From Hofstenia miamia (lineage: Eukaryota; Xenacoelomorpha; Acoela), in assembly GCA_004352715.1 (NCBI GenBank), contig SCFE01000001.1:4599871-4663870 (forward strand): a DNA stretch of 64,000 bases, given 5' to 3'. The position numbers were made by a program, and so were the translations under genes. A model generated the notes under the pieces. It worked only from the letters and a program-made list of their open reading frames with translations. It was not told the origin of the DNA and did not search any database. The first letter of the stretch is position 1, and the number at the start of each line of letters is the position of its first letter. This document shows, piece after piece, positions 24,301 to 33,075 of the stretch.

Positions 24301-25675
24301 TTTAGAGTTTTGCAAAGTGTCACTGGTCAAAATATGCAACGCTTGGATGAATTGGAAAGGCCTATGTCCCTTTTAGATATCAAGAATCCTTTCACCGACA
24401 TTTCTGTTCAGTACATTCCCTCTTCAACTGATATATTTCCAGAGGTTTTGTTTATATTACTGACCACTACGAAATTATAGCAATAGTAGTTGCCCGAAGT
24501 GCAGTTGTGTCCCATTTGCAAGAATACCATTTTTATTTTATATGTTTTCCATTTTTGCAATATCATCTTGAAATTAGTTTATGTATCAACTTATTCCTTA
24601 TTACTCTCTAAATTTAGGAGTTTTTATAATTAAAGCAATTATTATTAATTTTCATTAGCTGCATGAGTTTTTTTGAATTATTGTATCAAAAATATATTTT
24701 TTGATTAATCGAATAATAATCATGGTAGCTTTGTATTTAATGTTTAGAAAAGTAAAATAATTTTAGTTGAAAGCTAAGAACCAAGATGGCGGGAAAAAAT
24801 CAACGCGCTTACAAAATGAGGATCTTCAGCTGATGTCTGATGAAGGGAAGTGTTTGTCTGTTCATCAGCCCTTTGCTTCTTTGCTAGTAGCTGGAATCAA
24901 ATGTTATGAGGGAAGAGATTGGTACACAAAACACAGGGGTAGATTGTGGATTGCGTCCACAGTAAAAAAACCTTCACAGGAAGAAATAGAAAACACTGAA
25001 GCATTTTATAGGTAAGTATTTGAGTTTCATTCTTCCCTTTGCATTTTAACTTCATCAAAATTTCTTAAATAACCCTGTCCCCAAGGACTTTAAAATTTAC
25101 TTATGCTACCTGCAATTTGGAATATCATTTTGAGCATAAAACGGAATTTTTCATTTATTAAATAGACTACAATTTTTTTGCTGTTTGTTATTCCCAGTAC
25201 TTTAATCTTTTTAAAAAACTCTGTAAGTCTTAATTTGACGGAATGCGTTTTTCATATTTTGAACGTTTTTAAAAAGCGTTCTAAGCTGTAAAACAAACGG
25301 TAAATATATTGCATTATACGTGGAAATATCTCTAGTCATGCCTGTATTTAACTTTGGTAATTATGCGATTTGATTTTCTTAAATATTTTGTGAGAAGACT
25401 GTATTTCTAAATGTTTTAGACATTCTTCAACCAATATCAGATTTCCCAAAAAATATCCACTTGGTTGTTTACTAGGCTGTGTGGATGTCCTAGATTGTAC
25501 ATCACAATCAATCGATCATGAAGAGAATGTTAATGAATGTGAAGATTCATCCTACATATTGCATTGTACAAATGCCAAAGTCCTTCCTATACAGCTCCCC
25601 ATTCTCGGAAGACCAAAAATATGGTCATTAGATTCTACCACTTTGCAAGCAGTTCTAAAAATAATTGAAGTATAA
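12232..25675 (+). CDS. TRIP4: TRIP4 / activating signal cointegrator 1, C-terminal ~409 residues
   Basis: Six exons join in phase: 12232-12387, 14771-15000, 22553-22755, 24306-24444, 24767-25011, 25420-25675. They encode about 409 residues, the length expected from the zinc finger to the end of the roughly 580-residue animal protein. In order they give the C2HC5 zinc finger, the L-I-E-F-D-R-T-S segment and VIDDE block, a poorly conserved middle, and the ASCH domain with the [17 protein letters not shown] word. TRIP4 is the scaffold of the ASC-1 complex (with ASCC1-3), acting in transcriptional coactivation and in splitting collided ribosomes. The N-terminal helical region and start codon are upstream and not seen. 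The introns hold nested genes and transposons. The gene is convergent with CPT1-A. Confidence 0.92.
12405..12624. repeat. (TA)n tract with 147-bp gap
   Basis: TATATTGTATA repeats grade into pure TA and then N from 12464 to 12610. It lies just after the TRIP4 zinc-finger exon, inside an intron. Confidence 0.9.
12826..13042. mobile_element. TTAA-flanked MITE (piggyBac-type), 217 bp
   Basis: The ends are inverted copies: CACTAGAAGTACC on the left and GGTACTTCTAGTG on the right. Each is directly flanked by TTAA (12822-12825 and 13043-13046), the piggyBac target duplication. There is no coding capacity. Confidence 0.85.
13574..14116. mobile_element. Second TTAA-flanked MITE, 543 bp
   Basis: TTAA at 13570-13573 and 14117-14120 flanks inverted ends reading CCTTAAACAGCCTGG (left) and, on the opposite strand, CCTTAAGCAGCCTAG (right). 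The end sequence differs from the 12.8-kb MITE, so this is a separate family. A short frame inside is chance. Confidence 0.7.
14771..15000 (+). CDS. TRIP4: TRIP4 exon: linker with LIEFDRTS motif
   Basis: The acceptor TTCTATAG is followed by AG ATT GAT, completing the split Glu codon. The frame includes [13 protein letters not shown] (human has D-S-N-K-S-Q-K-L-L-K-K-L-M) and ends [14 protein letters not shown] exactly at a GTACTG donor, phase 0. Confidence 0.9.
15134..15330. mobile_element. MITE with ~55-bp inverted repeats
   Basis: The left arm (ACCTAAATTATAGGCC, then CACAGCGAAAGA, ending TTATTGAAGGTTG) is matched inverted by the right arm up to ATTTAGGT at 15330. The arms make up more than half of the 197 bp. 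The target duplication is ambiguous, so the superfamily is unassigned. It lies between the TRIP4 exon ending at 15000 and the nested gene at 15.4 kb. Confidence 0.75.
15394..15903 (-). CDS. Small secreted protein 1, nested in TRIP4 intron
   Basis: A 169-residue intronless frame starts at an ATG with a hydrophobic signal peptide (about residues 1-20) and ends at a C-N-C tail before TAA. The mature part has [20 protein letters not shown], then F-x-L-D, a FIHNNFIQL strand, a W, and [10 protein letters not shown]. That order of words (GSDADAY, F-x-L-D, D-x-Y-x-L, I-x-L, W-x-L-x-x-I) recalls a PLAT/LH2 beta-sandwich, but this is inference. It is paralogous to 17576-18073. Four Cys are shared by the pair (N-terminal, I-V-C, terminal C-x-C); one more is private (R-D-C-E). 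It lies antisense inside a 7.5-kb TRIP4 intron with its own TATA box. I do not recognise a named family. Confidence 0.8.
   Translation of the reverse strand: MQLIQLITILLRIEINVGICATLVTTTSYIGSDADAYFYASTDGKKWSNQFKLDIKNYDDFRPLSKDKYHLKIEARHKDKFIHNNFIQLKTVKTNFGQTWDLEAIMMIVCEKRGTFNIANKTEKAYWTQAVKTYYAIKRDCERFATIWPKPSIFHYDYRTAHSNVPCNC
15980..15989 (-). promoter_or_regulatory. TATA box for the 15.4-kb gene
   Basis: The minus strand reads CTATAAATAG here, about 80 bases upstream of the start codon at 15903, the expected place for a core promoter with a short 5' UTR. Confidence 0.6.
16631..16975. mobile_element. hAT-type MITE, 345 bp
   Basis: The ends are perfect 15-bp inverted repeats (CAGTGGTTCTTAACC and GGTTAAGAACCACTG). 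They are flanked by an exact 8-bp direct repeat CTCTAAAT at 16623-16630 and 16976-16983. The 8-bp duplication and CAG...CTG ends are diagnostic of hAT. There is no transposase. The perfect target duplication suggests a recent insertion. Confidence 0.93.
17576..18073 (-). CDS. Small secreted protein 2, paralog of the 15.4-kb gene
   Basis: A 165-residue intronless frame with a signal peptide ([17 protein letters not shown], likely cleavage before E-L-C). It shares with the 15.4-kb gene the [13 protein letters not shown] segment, W-x-x-x-x-I-x-x-I-V-C, a C-terminal F-x-Y-D-Y-R and a final C-x-C. Length, strand and lack of introns also match, so the two arose by local duplication inside the TRIP4 intron. 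Upstream at about 18160-18170 the minus strand has an A/T-rich TATGTAAATAAAG, a weaker TATA candidate. Function unknown; the PLAT-like reading proposed for the paralog is less obvious here. Confidence 0.8.
   Translation of the reverse strand: MLLIEIILLVFYTEVNAELCLWISTTNGLKYSAIDFNFRTGSNTNDWTKAHHVQSKKKIKQNGVKIFKFKTDIKDSSKYIHNNFIKLEAKSQKGWNMKDIFTIVCAKNGRKFDIGNSNFTYKVTSVRTNYKILGDNETHATMMNTARIFPYDYRKFPHNKLSCTC
18368..19460 (+). mobile_element. LINE reverse transcriptase fragment (R4/Dong-like)
   Basis: The frame 18816-19451 carries RT blocks in order: [31 protein letters not shown], then [11 protein letters not shown] (the YxDD box with the last Asp changed to Asn) and [14 protein letters not shown]. 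Upstream, broken frames hold [15 protein letters not shown] and P-I-T-C-L-P-T, the block 1-2 region of non-LTR RTs. The 'A-W-I-D-Y-x-K-A-Y-D-S' style points to the R2/R4/Dong group rather than Jockey or CR1; that is from memory. Several stops and the catalytic change make it dead. Confidence 0.8.
19800..20510 (-). pseudogene. Fragment of a repeat-borne protein family
   Basis: Two overlapping frames (20505-20194 and 20335-20021) and a third tail (about 20130-19900) encode consecutive parts of one protein: [20 protein letters not shown], then M-C-F-L-C-L-W-D, the Arg/His-rich [16 protein letters not shown], then K-A-G-V-F-V-G and [11 protein letters not shown] know this word set as a multi-copy, transposon-associated protein of many invertebrate genomes, but cannot name the superfamily. 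A frameshift near 20200-20330 breaks it. GC content is above the surroundings, consistent with a recent repeat. Confidence 0.5.
20511..22552. other. TRIP4 intron, no further feature
   Basis: AT-rich sequence with only chance frames. It ends in a good polypyrimidine acceptor (CCTTTTTGTTGTAG) for the VIDDE exon. Confidence 0.6.
22553..22755 (+). CDS. TRIP4: TRIP4 exon: VIDDE block
   Basis: It starts [19 protein letters not shown], as in the conserved TRIP4 block right after the R-T-Q junction, and continues with an R/K/E-rich helix and IDFMGREV. The donor GTGAGT follows GAT AT. The intron before it is 7.5 kb and carries two nested genes and transposon debris. Confidence 0.92.
22756..24305. other. 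TRIP4 intron with short (TA)n
   Basis: Nothing is recognised besides a TA run at about 23566-23586. Confidence 0.6.
24306..24444 (+). CDS. TRIP4: TRIP4 exon: variable middle segment
   Basis: Flanked by ATTTTTAG and GTTTTG, this 139-base exon joins in phase to both neighbours (AT+A, then phase 0). The encoded segment around [15 protein letters not shown] has only weak likeness to the human region before ASCH, which is fast evolving. The call depends on phase and position. Confidence 0.75.
24767..25011 (+). CDS. TRIP4: TRIP4 exon: ASCH domain, first half
   Basis: The frame contains [17 protein letters not shown], then [17 protein letters not shown]. These are the hallmark strands of the ASCH (PUA-like) fold, proposed to bind nucleic acid. 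It ends TTT TAT AG at a consensus GTAAGT. Confidence 0.95.
25420..25675 (+). CDS. TRIP4: TRIP4 last exon: ASCH end and stop
   Basis: The exon completes AGA and reads [19 protein letters not shown], then [13 protein letters not shown], matching the end of TRIP4. It stops at TAA (25673-25675). Confidence 0.94.
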
Positions 25676-26449
25676 TAACTTCATAAATTTCTATAATGGT
25701 GCTAACGTTTATATCACAAAAGTGTACTGAAATTGCAAAATGCATTTTCGCTAAGATTTTCTATATTTCACATATTTTTCAATATTTTACTTGGTGATGG
25801 AAGCCTATATAAGCATAACATTGGCAACATTATTTTGTGAATTTTGAATTTTGAATTCTTAGTGAGATGATGATTACGTACCGTACCAACAAATTGTGAG
25901 AACCTGGCAAAAGTTGAAATTATGTCAAAATGTAAAATTTAATTAATTATCATCTTTTCCTTGAAAGATTAATATTATATTAATAAGATATATGATGAAT
26001 GTACTGCAATGGTTAAAATGATTTTTTTAATCTCAAATTTATTAATTTCCATTTCATTTCTATGTTCAATTTTGATTCAATTAATTTTGATTTCATACTT
26101 TAAATATGAATGGGTCTACTCCGTATTTAAATGAGCAGCATAACTGTACTGTTAATTTCTCACTAAAAAATCGAACATTCTCAAATTGTGATGCTTTAAA
26201 CAATTCCACCTTTTATAATAACTGTACCTGCTGATATATTAATTCTCAATATTTGATTCTAGGAATTTAAAATTCGTATTGTTAAAATTGAAATTGCATT
26301 TAATAACTATTTCAATTATTCAATAGTGAAATTATTAATAATTTCTCTACCGAATTGTTTAGATTTAAATGTTCGATTCTTTAAATTCGCCATTTATTAG
26401 CAAAAATTTGATATGTTGAAGCAAATTATTACGTTTCGATGATTATATA
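25676..26449. other. TRIP4 3' flank
   Basis: AT-rich DNA after the TRIP4 stop. I see no clear AATAAA in the first 200 bases, so the 3' end of the transcript is undefined. The stretch ends at the TA flank of a mariner element. Confidence 0.5.
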
Positions 26450-27183
26450 CAGGGTAAGCCATAAGTAGCTTGATATTTTAATTAGCCACAAAAATAAAAA
26501 TAAAAACAACCACAAAGTCAAAGTATATTTTTTATAATGATCAATACATGGGATTTATAAAAGTTAAATTAAATGTTCAATCGCGCCGCCATTGTTTGCA
26601 ATAACCATTTCACATCTTTTGTGCAAATTTTCTACTGAGCGGCGAAGTTCATCAACGGATATTTCATCGATTTCTTTAATGATCTTTTGTTTCAAGTCAT
26701 CTAAATCATTGGCCTGATATGAATGAAAAACTCGTGCCTTTAAAGTTCCCCACAGGTAGAAATCTAAAGGCGATAAATCAGGCGACCTGGGAGGCCATGG
26801 AACTCCGTAGCCTCTTCCTATCACACGATTTTCTGGAAGCTGACTTGAGATAAAATCACGAGCTAAGACCGAAAAGTGAGGAGGCGCTCCATCATGTTGG
26901 AAGATAACAGATCGCATTTTACGTTTTCTTTTTAACTCAGGAAAAACCGAATCCTTTAAAAGGTTTGTATAATTTTCCTGGTTTACAGTTTTATCAAAAA
27001 ATACCGGTGTAAGTTTGTATCTAGCACTAAAAGCCATCCACACACAAACTTTTTGAGGATGTAATTTAACTTTTATAAATCCCATGTATTGATCATTATA
27101 AAAAATATACTTTGACTTTGTGGTTGTTTTTATTTTTATTTTTGTGGCTAATTAAAATATCAAGTTACTTATGGCTTACCCTG
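26450..27183 (-). mobile_element. Mariner-type element with 122-bp inverted repeats
   Basis: The ends read CAGGGTAAGCCATAAGTA inward on both sides and stay nearly identical for about 122 bp (26450-26571 and 27062-27183), flanked by TA (26448-26449, 27184-27185). Between them is the catalytic half of a transposase. Normal repeats of this group are tens of bases. Here the repeat contains both the transposase stop codon on the left and the apparent start on the right, so the right arm looks like an inverted copy of the left end after internal deletion. Confidence 0.9.
26564..27085 (-). pseudogene. Mariner-type transposase, catalytic half (DDxD)
   Basis: The frame holds V-C-V-W-M-A-F-S-A, then VIFQHDGAPPHF and GVPWPPRSPDLSPLDFYLWG. 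The Asp of Q-H-D and the Asp of S-P-L-D are separated by 42 residues by my count, close to the DD41D group and unlike DD34D mariner. The tail has the C-x-x-x-I-x-x-N-G-G-x-x-E-H pattern of this family. The DNA-binding N-terminus and first Asp are deleted and the first codons come from the inverted repeat. The frame is otherwise open, but it cannot make a full transposase. Confidence 0.88.
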
Positions 27184-27627
27184 TATATTACCAAAATAAG
27201 AGAATAGTTTTCTTTTCAATCAAGATAGAAAAACGTTAACAAAGTAAGCGGATGTGCATTAATTCGATAAAAGAGAATAAAGCGCGAATGTCATTAGATC
27301 TCCAAAAATCAAATTAAAAAATTTGCAATGTACCCAATTTTGAATGGCTATATGAAATGATTACCCACTTTTAAAATTATTCTCAGGATCATAAATAGGA
27401 AACAAATTTTATGGCATACACATAAAATAATTTTGTTATTTTTCATAAAATGGAAGGTTATTGGTAGGTATTTATACATTTAGTGTAAAATATTTGCAAT
27501 GTTTACAAAGAAAATAACCTCGTTAAATTCTAACCATTCTAAAATTGAACAACTTTTATATTTCTATTCCAATCTTCATTAATCATTTTAGAGTGTACTG
27601 TAATTAAATAATACGTTATAGATCTAC

Positions 27628-29246
27628 TGAAGGGGCGGATCTAAAAATTTCTGATAGGGGGTACTGAGGCTCTTAAACTCGATTTTCGATAATATTTTTT
27701 ATTCTAAGTTTGATTAAGTTTTGAATCCTCATAAATTTATCTACATGTTATGATAAAAATTTGAAAGTTTTTGCTTATGTTCTATTTGTACTTTCTACTA
27801 TGGCGTTTTAATTTATGGTTATATATAGATGCATCTATTTTTGAGGGTGTACTAAAATTAAATGTGCTAAACTTACGCATTATTAACAAAACAAAATATT
27901 AAATGGAGGTACAGTATTAGACATATTTTCGTTTAGCAAGTAAATATAATAGCAAATATTAATTCAAATTCCTCAGTTTGAAATTGAAAAGTTGGTTCTG
28001 GTTTCATACTGATCCTATCTCATGTCTTGTTTTTCAGGAATTCTTAAAAATGTGTTACAAAAATGCTAAAAAAAAAATTTAAACATTTATAAAAATCAAT
28101 AGTATTATGAATACATTTTGAACATTATTTGAACTATGTGATATAGCGAATTAATATGTTGGAAAAACAGTTAGCAGGAGGGGAGGGATTTCAGAAGTCC
28201 GCGTCTTTTAAATCAACTAGTTCTCTGAATCTGAATAAAAAATTTAGCTTTTTTTAAACATGTTGAGTTTTCATTCAGAATGCTGATATACTTGTGTGTG
28301 CTCATCTTAGCAGTAATGATGACTAAGGTAACCCACACCATTATGTTTGGATGATATTTGATTGCTGTGAAAGTGTAGTATGATTGAATCTTGATGATTC
28401 TACAGGGCGTCTAACAAATATATTGGGTTTACATAATATCTGAAATGTACATAACAGTTTAAATTGATCCAGTGTACAGCATTTTTAATTCATTCAAAGG
28501 ATCCGTTTCATTGAGGAAATTGATTGTGTACAATATAGTATTTGAGAAATATCCAAATTGCGCTGATGGCCAGCGACAAATATCTGGGGTATTAAAATAA
28601 CTCATAGGTGGGAATCTCTGATTTGTCTAGGATTTTAGCTTAGCTTTCATAGCTAGAGACTTATTCAGCTATATTTGCAAAAAATGAATCAGTTTCAAAT
28701 TTCTCATAAGATGGAAAGCCTGTATTTTTTAGGTAGAGACCCGAAATTTTTTGTGGAGAATCACCCCCGTGGCCATATTCTTCAACAAAAATATGTCATA
28801 GTTAGCATCTACACTGAAACAGTATTAATTCTATTTACCGCCTGTGCACAGATTTTTGTATACTGTGGAAGCAGTTCTTTCAACTGCCCTTATAATTTAT
28901 TAAATACTGAAGTTTGGTAGATTGTAGATGAAATGCCTAATTTTGGAATATGTTTGATATATTCTTGAGTACGTGTAATATTATTTTGAAAAAAAAGTTG
29001 GAAAGTTTGGCAAATATTTGCCAAATCTTTGCAAGGTTTTCTAAAATTTTGAGAAACTTGCAAATTATTTGAAAAAATTGCCAAATATTTTGCAAATATT
29101 TGCCTAACCCTTTGATCGTTTTGCAAATGAAATGCAAAAATTTGGCACACATTTAGAATTTTTACTAATGTTGCAAAAATGAACCTCCGTTTTGCTTCTT
29201 CATGGGGGGACTGCAGTCCCATAGTCTCCCCCTTAAATCTACCACT
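27628..29246. mobile_element. Candidate hAT-like non-autonomous element, 1.6 kb
   Basis: A direct repeat GATCTAC flanks the interval (27621-27627 and 29247-29253). The ends are loosely inverted: GGGGCGGATCTAAA on the left and, on the opposite strand, GTGGTAGATTTAAGGGGG on the right. 'AGTGG-x-GGATCTA' ends followed by G-runs are frequent in hAT elements. The inverted match is imperfect and no transposase is visible, so two unrelated ends remain possible. Confidence 0.4.
28975..29165. repeat. TTTGCAAA / GCCAAATATTTG degenerate repeat
   Basis: The words TTTGCC, GCAAATATTTGCC, TTGCAAA and CCAAAT recur about a dozen times on both strands, making many short palindromes. Frames through it give repetitive peptides and are not genes. 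Confidence 0.5.
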
Positions 29247-29253
29247 GATCTAC

Positions 29254-30707
29254 GTTGTTTTTGAAAAGCTTTAAATAAAGCATTCAACAATATTTGAAAG
29301 TTCAAAGCTTGCATCAATCAAAATGAATTGGTAGTCAATATCTACAATTGTATTGCAATTCTTATACATTTGTTATTCCAGCGCTCATTTTAAAATGCAT
29401 AGTTTGTCTTGGACTAGTTTCAATGTGGTTACCAAAATATAAACACTTTTTTAATCTCTTTGTTGCATCAATCAATTTTCTTTTAAAGTAGAATAAATAT
29501 AGTTTATGCAAAAAACGCATTGGAAACGGTTGCAGTGAGGAAAACAAAAAAACGCTGAGAAAAAGAAACCTGCATAAAAGCCAGTGCCAAATCGTACTAT
29601 CAGAAAAATTACTTTGATGTAGCATACAGAATACGTTAAACTGCTGTTAAGACTGTGCAGAATGCATTGAAAGCACTACTTAATAACCCACGAAAAGCCA
29701 TTGACCATTGCTTGAATCCTTTGCAGTGAGTAAATTCACAAACTCTTATCTCATCCTAAAGTGTAGAGGCTTTTTTACTTTGCCTAGATGGCCTAAAATC
29801 CATTAAGCCATTTATTTGGTGGGCTAGATTTTTACTGCAGTCCTAAATGCATTAGTTATTAGTGTGCTGTGTAATAATTTTTAGAGTAAAAAAAACCACT
29901 ATATCATTGCGACTTTCTGCGTAAAACAAACTTATCTAATGATTCATTTGTTATATGTATAGAATACAAAATTGAGACATGTAGTCTAACTATTAAAAAT
30001 ATTTATATTATTCTAAATTGGGCCAGCTCAGATAGACATAGACTATGTATGAATAATATGCTACGCTATGAATTTAATGTGGTACACTTATATACATTTC
30101 TAAACGCAACTATACAATGTTAATCAATGAAATTGAAAAAAAATTACCATACACTTTAAAATACTACAAACTATAGTAATTTATCAGGTGTTCAAAAATC
30201 ATTTAATGCGTCAACAAGCATCAATTTCACATATATCACACTTTTTGTAAAAAATTATTGCAATTCATTAGTTACTAATTGTTGGCTGATGTGCTAAATT
30301 TTCCTTATTTAGTGTTTCTGTTCAATTCCATGAATTCATGTCTCAAAGTTAGTTCTTACTTTACCTATGACTACTAAATAAAGTGCATTATTGTAAGACT
30401 TCTGCTGTTTATTTTCTATGAATACATGTGGACACCCTTGGATTTCATGAATTCGTTAAAATTGCAGCTAAATGAAATGCTAAGTCAAAAATATCCTCAA
30501 GCATTCAAGTAACAATTTTTGAAAGCACCTGTAATTGCTCGACTATTAATTTTCATATTTGTTTGAACGTTTCATGACTGTAAAATTATATCTTAGCTGA
30601 AAATAGGGTGTACTAGCGCCTTGTATAGGGTATACATGATAAAGATATTTTTCAGTTTTCTGCTTCTATTACAATCTTAATTTCATTTTGATTTTTTAAA
30701 TCATAGC
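29254..30707. other. AT-rich intergenic DNA
   Basis: No gene is recognised between the candidate hAT-like element and the 3.9-kb long-TIR element. Confidence 0.5.
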
Positions 30708-30713
30708 ATTATA

Positions 30714-31025
30714 AGTAGTAAAGGGGGGTACCAGGAGACCGCAAACAAACGCCTCTGATTGGTCGAGAGCTTATGACGTCACGTGTCACGTGACAGACGG
30801 TGAATATCTAAGGGGTGCTTGAGGCATTGAGTCATCTAATTGATACTTGGCGCTAAGTGCTTTGAAGATCTCACTAATTGATTTTTTTGACAGCTCGCTA
30901 ATGCATTTTTAATTAGCATATTCGGACCTGCTTAAATGATTCACACCCAAATTTACACTGTTTTGATATAATTTTTCGGTTTATTGTTTGTAATGACTAA
31001 TTTTGTTAATATCACGGGTTACATT
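30714..31025 (+). repeat. Left terminal inverted repeat (312 bp)
   Basis: It matches 34302-34614 inverted, with scattered mismatches and one apparent indel. The match ends abruptly after CACGGGTTACATT. It carries ATTGG (30758-30762), TGACGTCA (30774-30781) and CACGTG (30787-30792) within 80 bp of the end. Confidence 0.92.
30758..30792 (+). promoter_or_regulatory. CCAAT box, CRE and E-box cluster in left TIR
   Basis: An inverted CCAAT box (NF-Y type), a perfect palindromic CRE (TGACGTCA) and an E-box (CACGTG) lie within 35 bp. All three recur in the right repeat. The cluster looks like a compact promoter firing inward from both ends. Activity is inferred from motifs only. Confidence 0.45.
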
Positions 31026-31264
31026 ACAATTTGTTAATATTCCTTGCTATCACGCATTTCATTTTTGCTGATCACCAACCAATAATTATTTTTCATAAAT
31101 TCAAATGTATTTTCATTGGCTGGTCAATCTATATATTCACCTCATTTCATCGGATAAAGTCATTATTTTTCTATTATGCAATTTCGTCTCTCACATTTGT
31201 CAATGTCTGTTGATACCCTAACATCCAGTTCACTGAGTAGCCTGTTTGATGATCTATGTACAAC

Positions 31265-32264
31265 NNNNNNNNNNNNNNNNNNNNNNNNNNNNNNNNNNNN
31301 NNNNNNNNNNNNNNNNNNNNNNNNNNNNNNNNNNNNNNNNNNNNNNNNNNNNNNNNNNNNNNNNNNNNNNNNNNNNNNNNNNNNNNNNNNNNNNNNNNNN
31401 NNNNNNNNNNNNNNNNNNNNNNNNNNNNNNNNNNNNNNNNNNNNNNNNNNNNNNNNNNNNNNNNNNNNNNNNNNNNNNNNNNNNNNNNNNNNNNNNNNNN
31501 NNNNNNNNNNNNNNNNNNNNNNNNNNNNNNNNNNNNNNNNNNNNNNNNNNNNNNNNNNNNNNNNNNNNNNNNNNNNNNNNNNNNNNNNNNNNNNNNNNNN
31601 NNNNNNNNNNNNNNNNNNNNNNNNNNNNNNNNNNNNNNNNNNNNNNNNNNNNNNNNNNNNNNNNNNNNNNNNNNNNNNNNNNNNNNNNNNNNNNNNNNNN
31701 NNNNNNNNNNNNNNNNNNNNNNNNNNNNNNNNNNNNNNNNNNNNNNNNNNNNNNNNNNNNNNNNNNNNNNNNNNNNNNNNNNNNNNNNNNNNNNNNNNNN
31801 NNNNNNNNNNNNNNNNNNNNNNNNNNNNNNNNNNNNNNNNNNNNNNNNNNNNNNNNNNNNNNNNNNNNNNNNNNNNNNNNNNNNNNNNNNNNNNNNNNNN
31901 NNNNNNNNNNNNNNNNNNNNNNNNNNNNNNNNNNNNNNNNNNNNNNNNNNNNNNNNNNNNNNNNNNNNNNNNNNNNNNNNNNNNNNNNNNNNNNNNNNNN
32001 NNNNNNNNNNNNNNNNNNNNNNNNNNNNNNNNNNNNNNNNNNNNNNNNNNNNNNNNNNNNNNNNNNNNNNNNNNNNNNNNNNNNNNNNNNNNNNNNNNNN
32101 NNNNNNNNNNNNNNNNNNNNNNNNNNNNNNNNNNNNNNNNNNNNNNNNNNNNNNNNNNNNNNNNNNNNNNNNNNNNNNNNNNNNNNNNNNNNNNNNNNNN
32201 NNNNNNNNNNNNNNNNNNNNNNNNNNNNNNNNNNNNNNNNNNNNNNNNNNNNNNNNNNNNNNNN
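31265..32264. other. Assembly gap (1000 N)
   Basis: Exactly 1000 N, probably a placeholder of unknown true length. It lies just inside the left TIR. Confidence 0.95.
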
Positions 32265-32394
32265 AAATGATGTTTTCGCTATGTAAATTCCACTGCAAAT
32301 TGTTTCAAATGAAAAAGATGTCTCGCTATGTAAACTCCACCACAAAAAAATGTATGTATGTATTTAATTTACGAGAAATTAACTAAGTATTTAG

Positions 32395-33075
32395 CCTCTG
32401 TCGCCTCCCGTCAATTCAAGATGTTCCACCTATCAATTGAAAAAACGCCTCTATGTTGAACTCTGTGATAACAGAGGTATAATTGTTTTTTACACATGTA
32501 ATAAATTAACATTTATGTGAATTTTAGCCTCTGCTCAACATGATTTGATCATGCATTCCACGACTATGCTCCTCCGTTTGTTTATCAATTGAAAATCTGA
32601 TTCTCTCAACACTTCTTGTGCCAACGTTTACACTTCTGTAAAAAGATTGGTAATAACATTTTAATTGATCAGTTATTTATGTATATTTAGTTTCTGTGAA
32701 GCAATTACCTCAAATGAATGTTTGTTCGCTAATTAAAAAAAGTCCGTCTCTCCAAACGCTTCCCACACATCATTGTGTAAAGGTAAAATATATTTCCGTG
32801 TTTATATTTGTGTATAAGATTTTAAAAAAATATAGGAAAATAACCAATACTATTTAGTCCGTCGTCTCCTACAATTTCAAGATGTTCTGTCTATCGAAAT
32901 GGAAAAAACGTGTCTACCTCGAAAACTGATCATAACAAAAGGTATAATTGATTTTTAATACATGTAATAAAATTAATGACGGTATTTTAGCTTGTGTGCG
33001 TCCAGTTGTATTGATTGAGTTCACGTTATTCTGTCAGTTTGCGAGAAAATTAACACATTGGAATTTCCATGGTAA
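32395..33075 (+). other. Row of short exon-like segments inside the long-TIR element
   Basis: Three or more short segments are bounded by AG and GT in consensus contexts: about 32394-32477 (before GTATAATTG), 32692-32781 (SVKQLPQMNVCSLIKKSPSL, before GTAAAATA) and 32860-32939 (LLQFQDVLSIEMEKT, before GTATAATTG). The first and third are diverged direct duplicates, including the intron bases that follow, but the first has an internal stop in the matching frame. They may be exons of a gene carried by the element, interrupted by the gaps, or just duplicated non-coding sequence. Confidence 0.3.
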
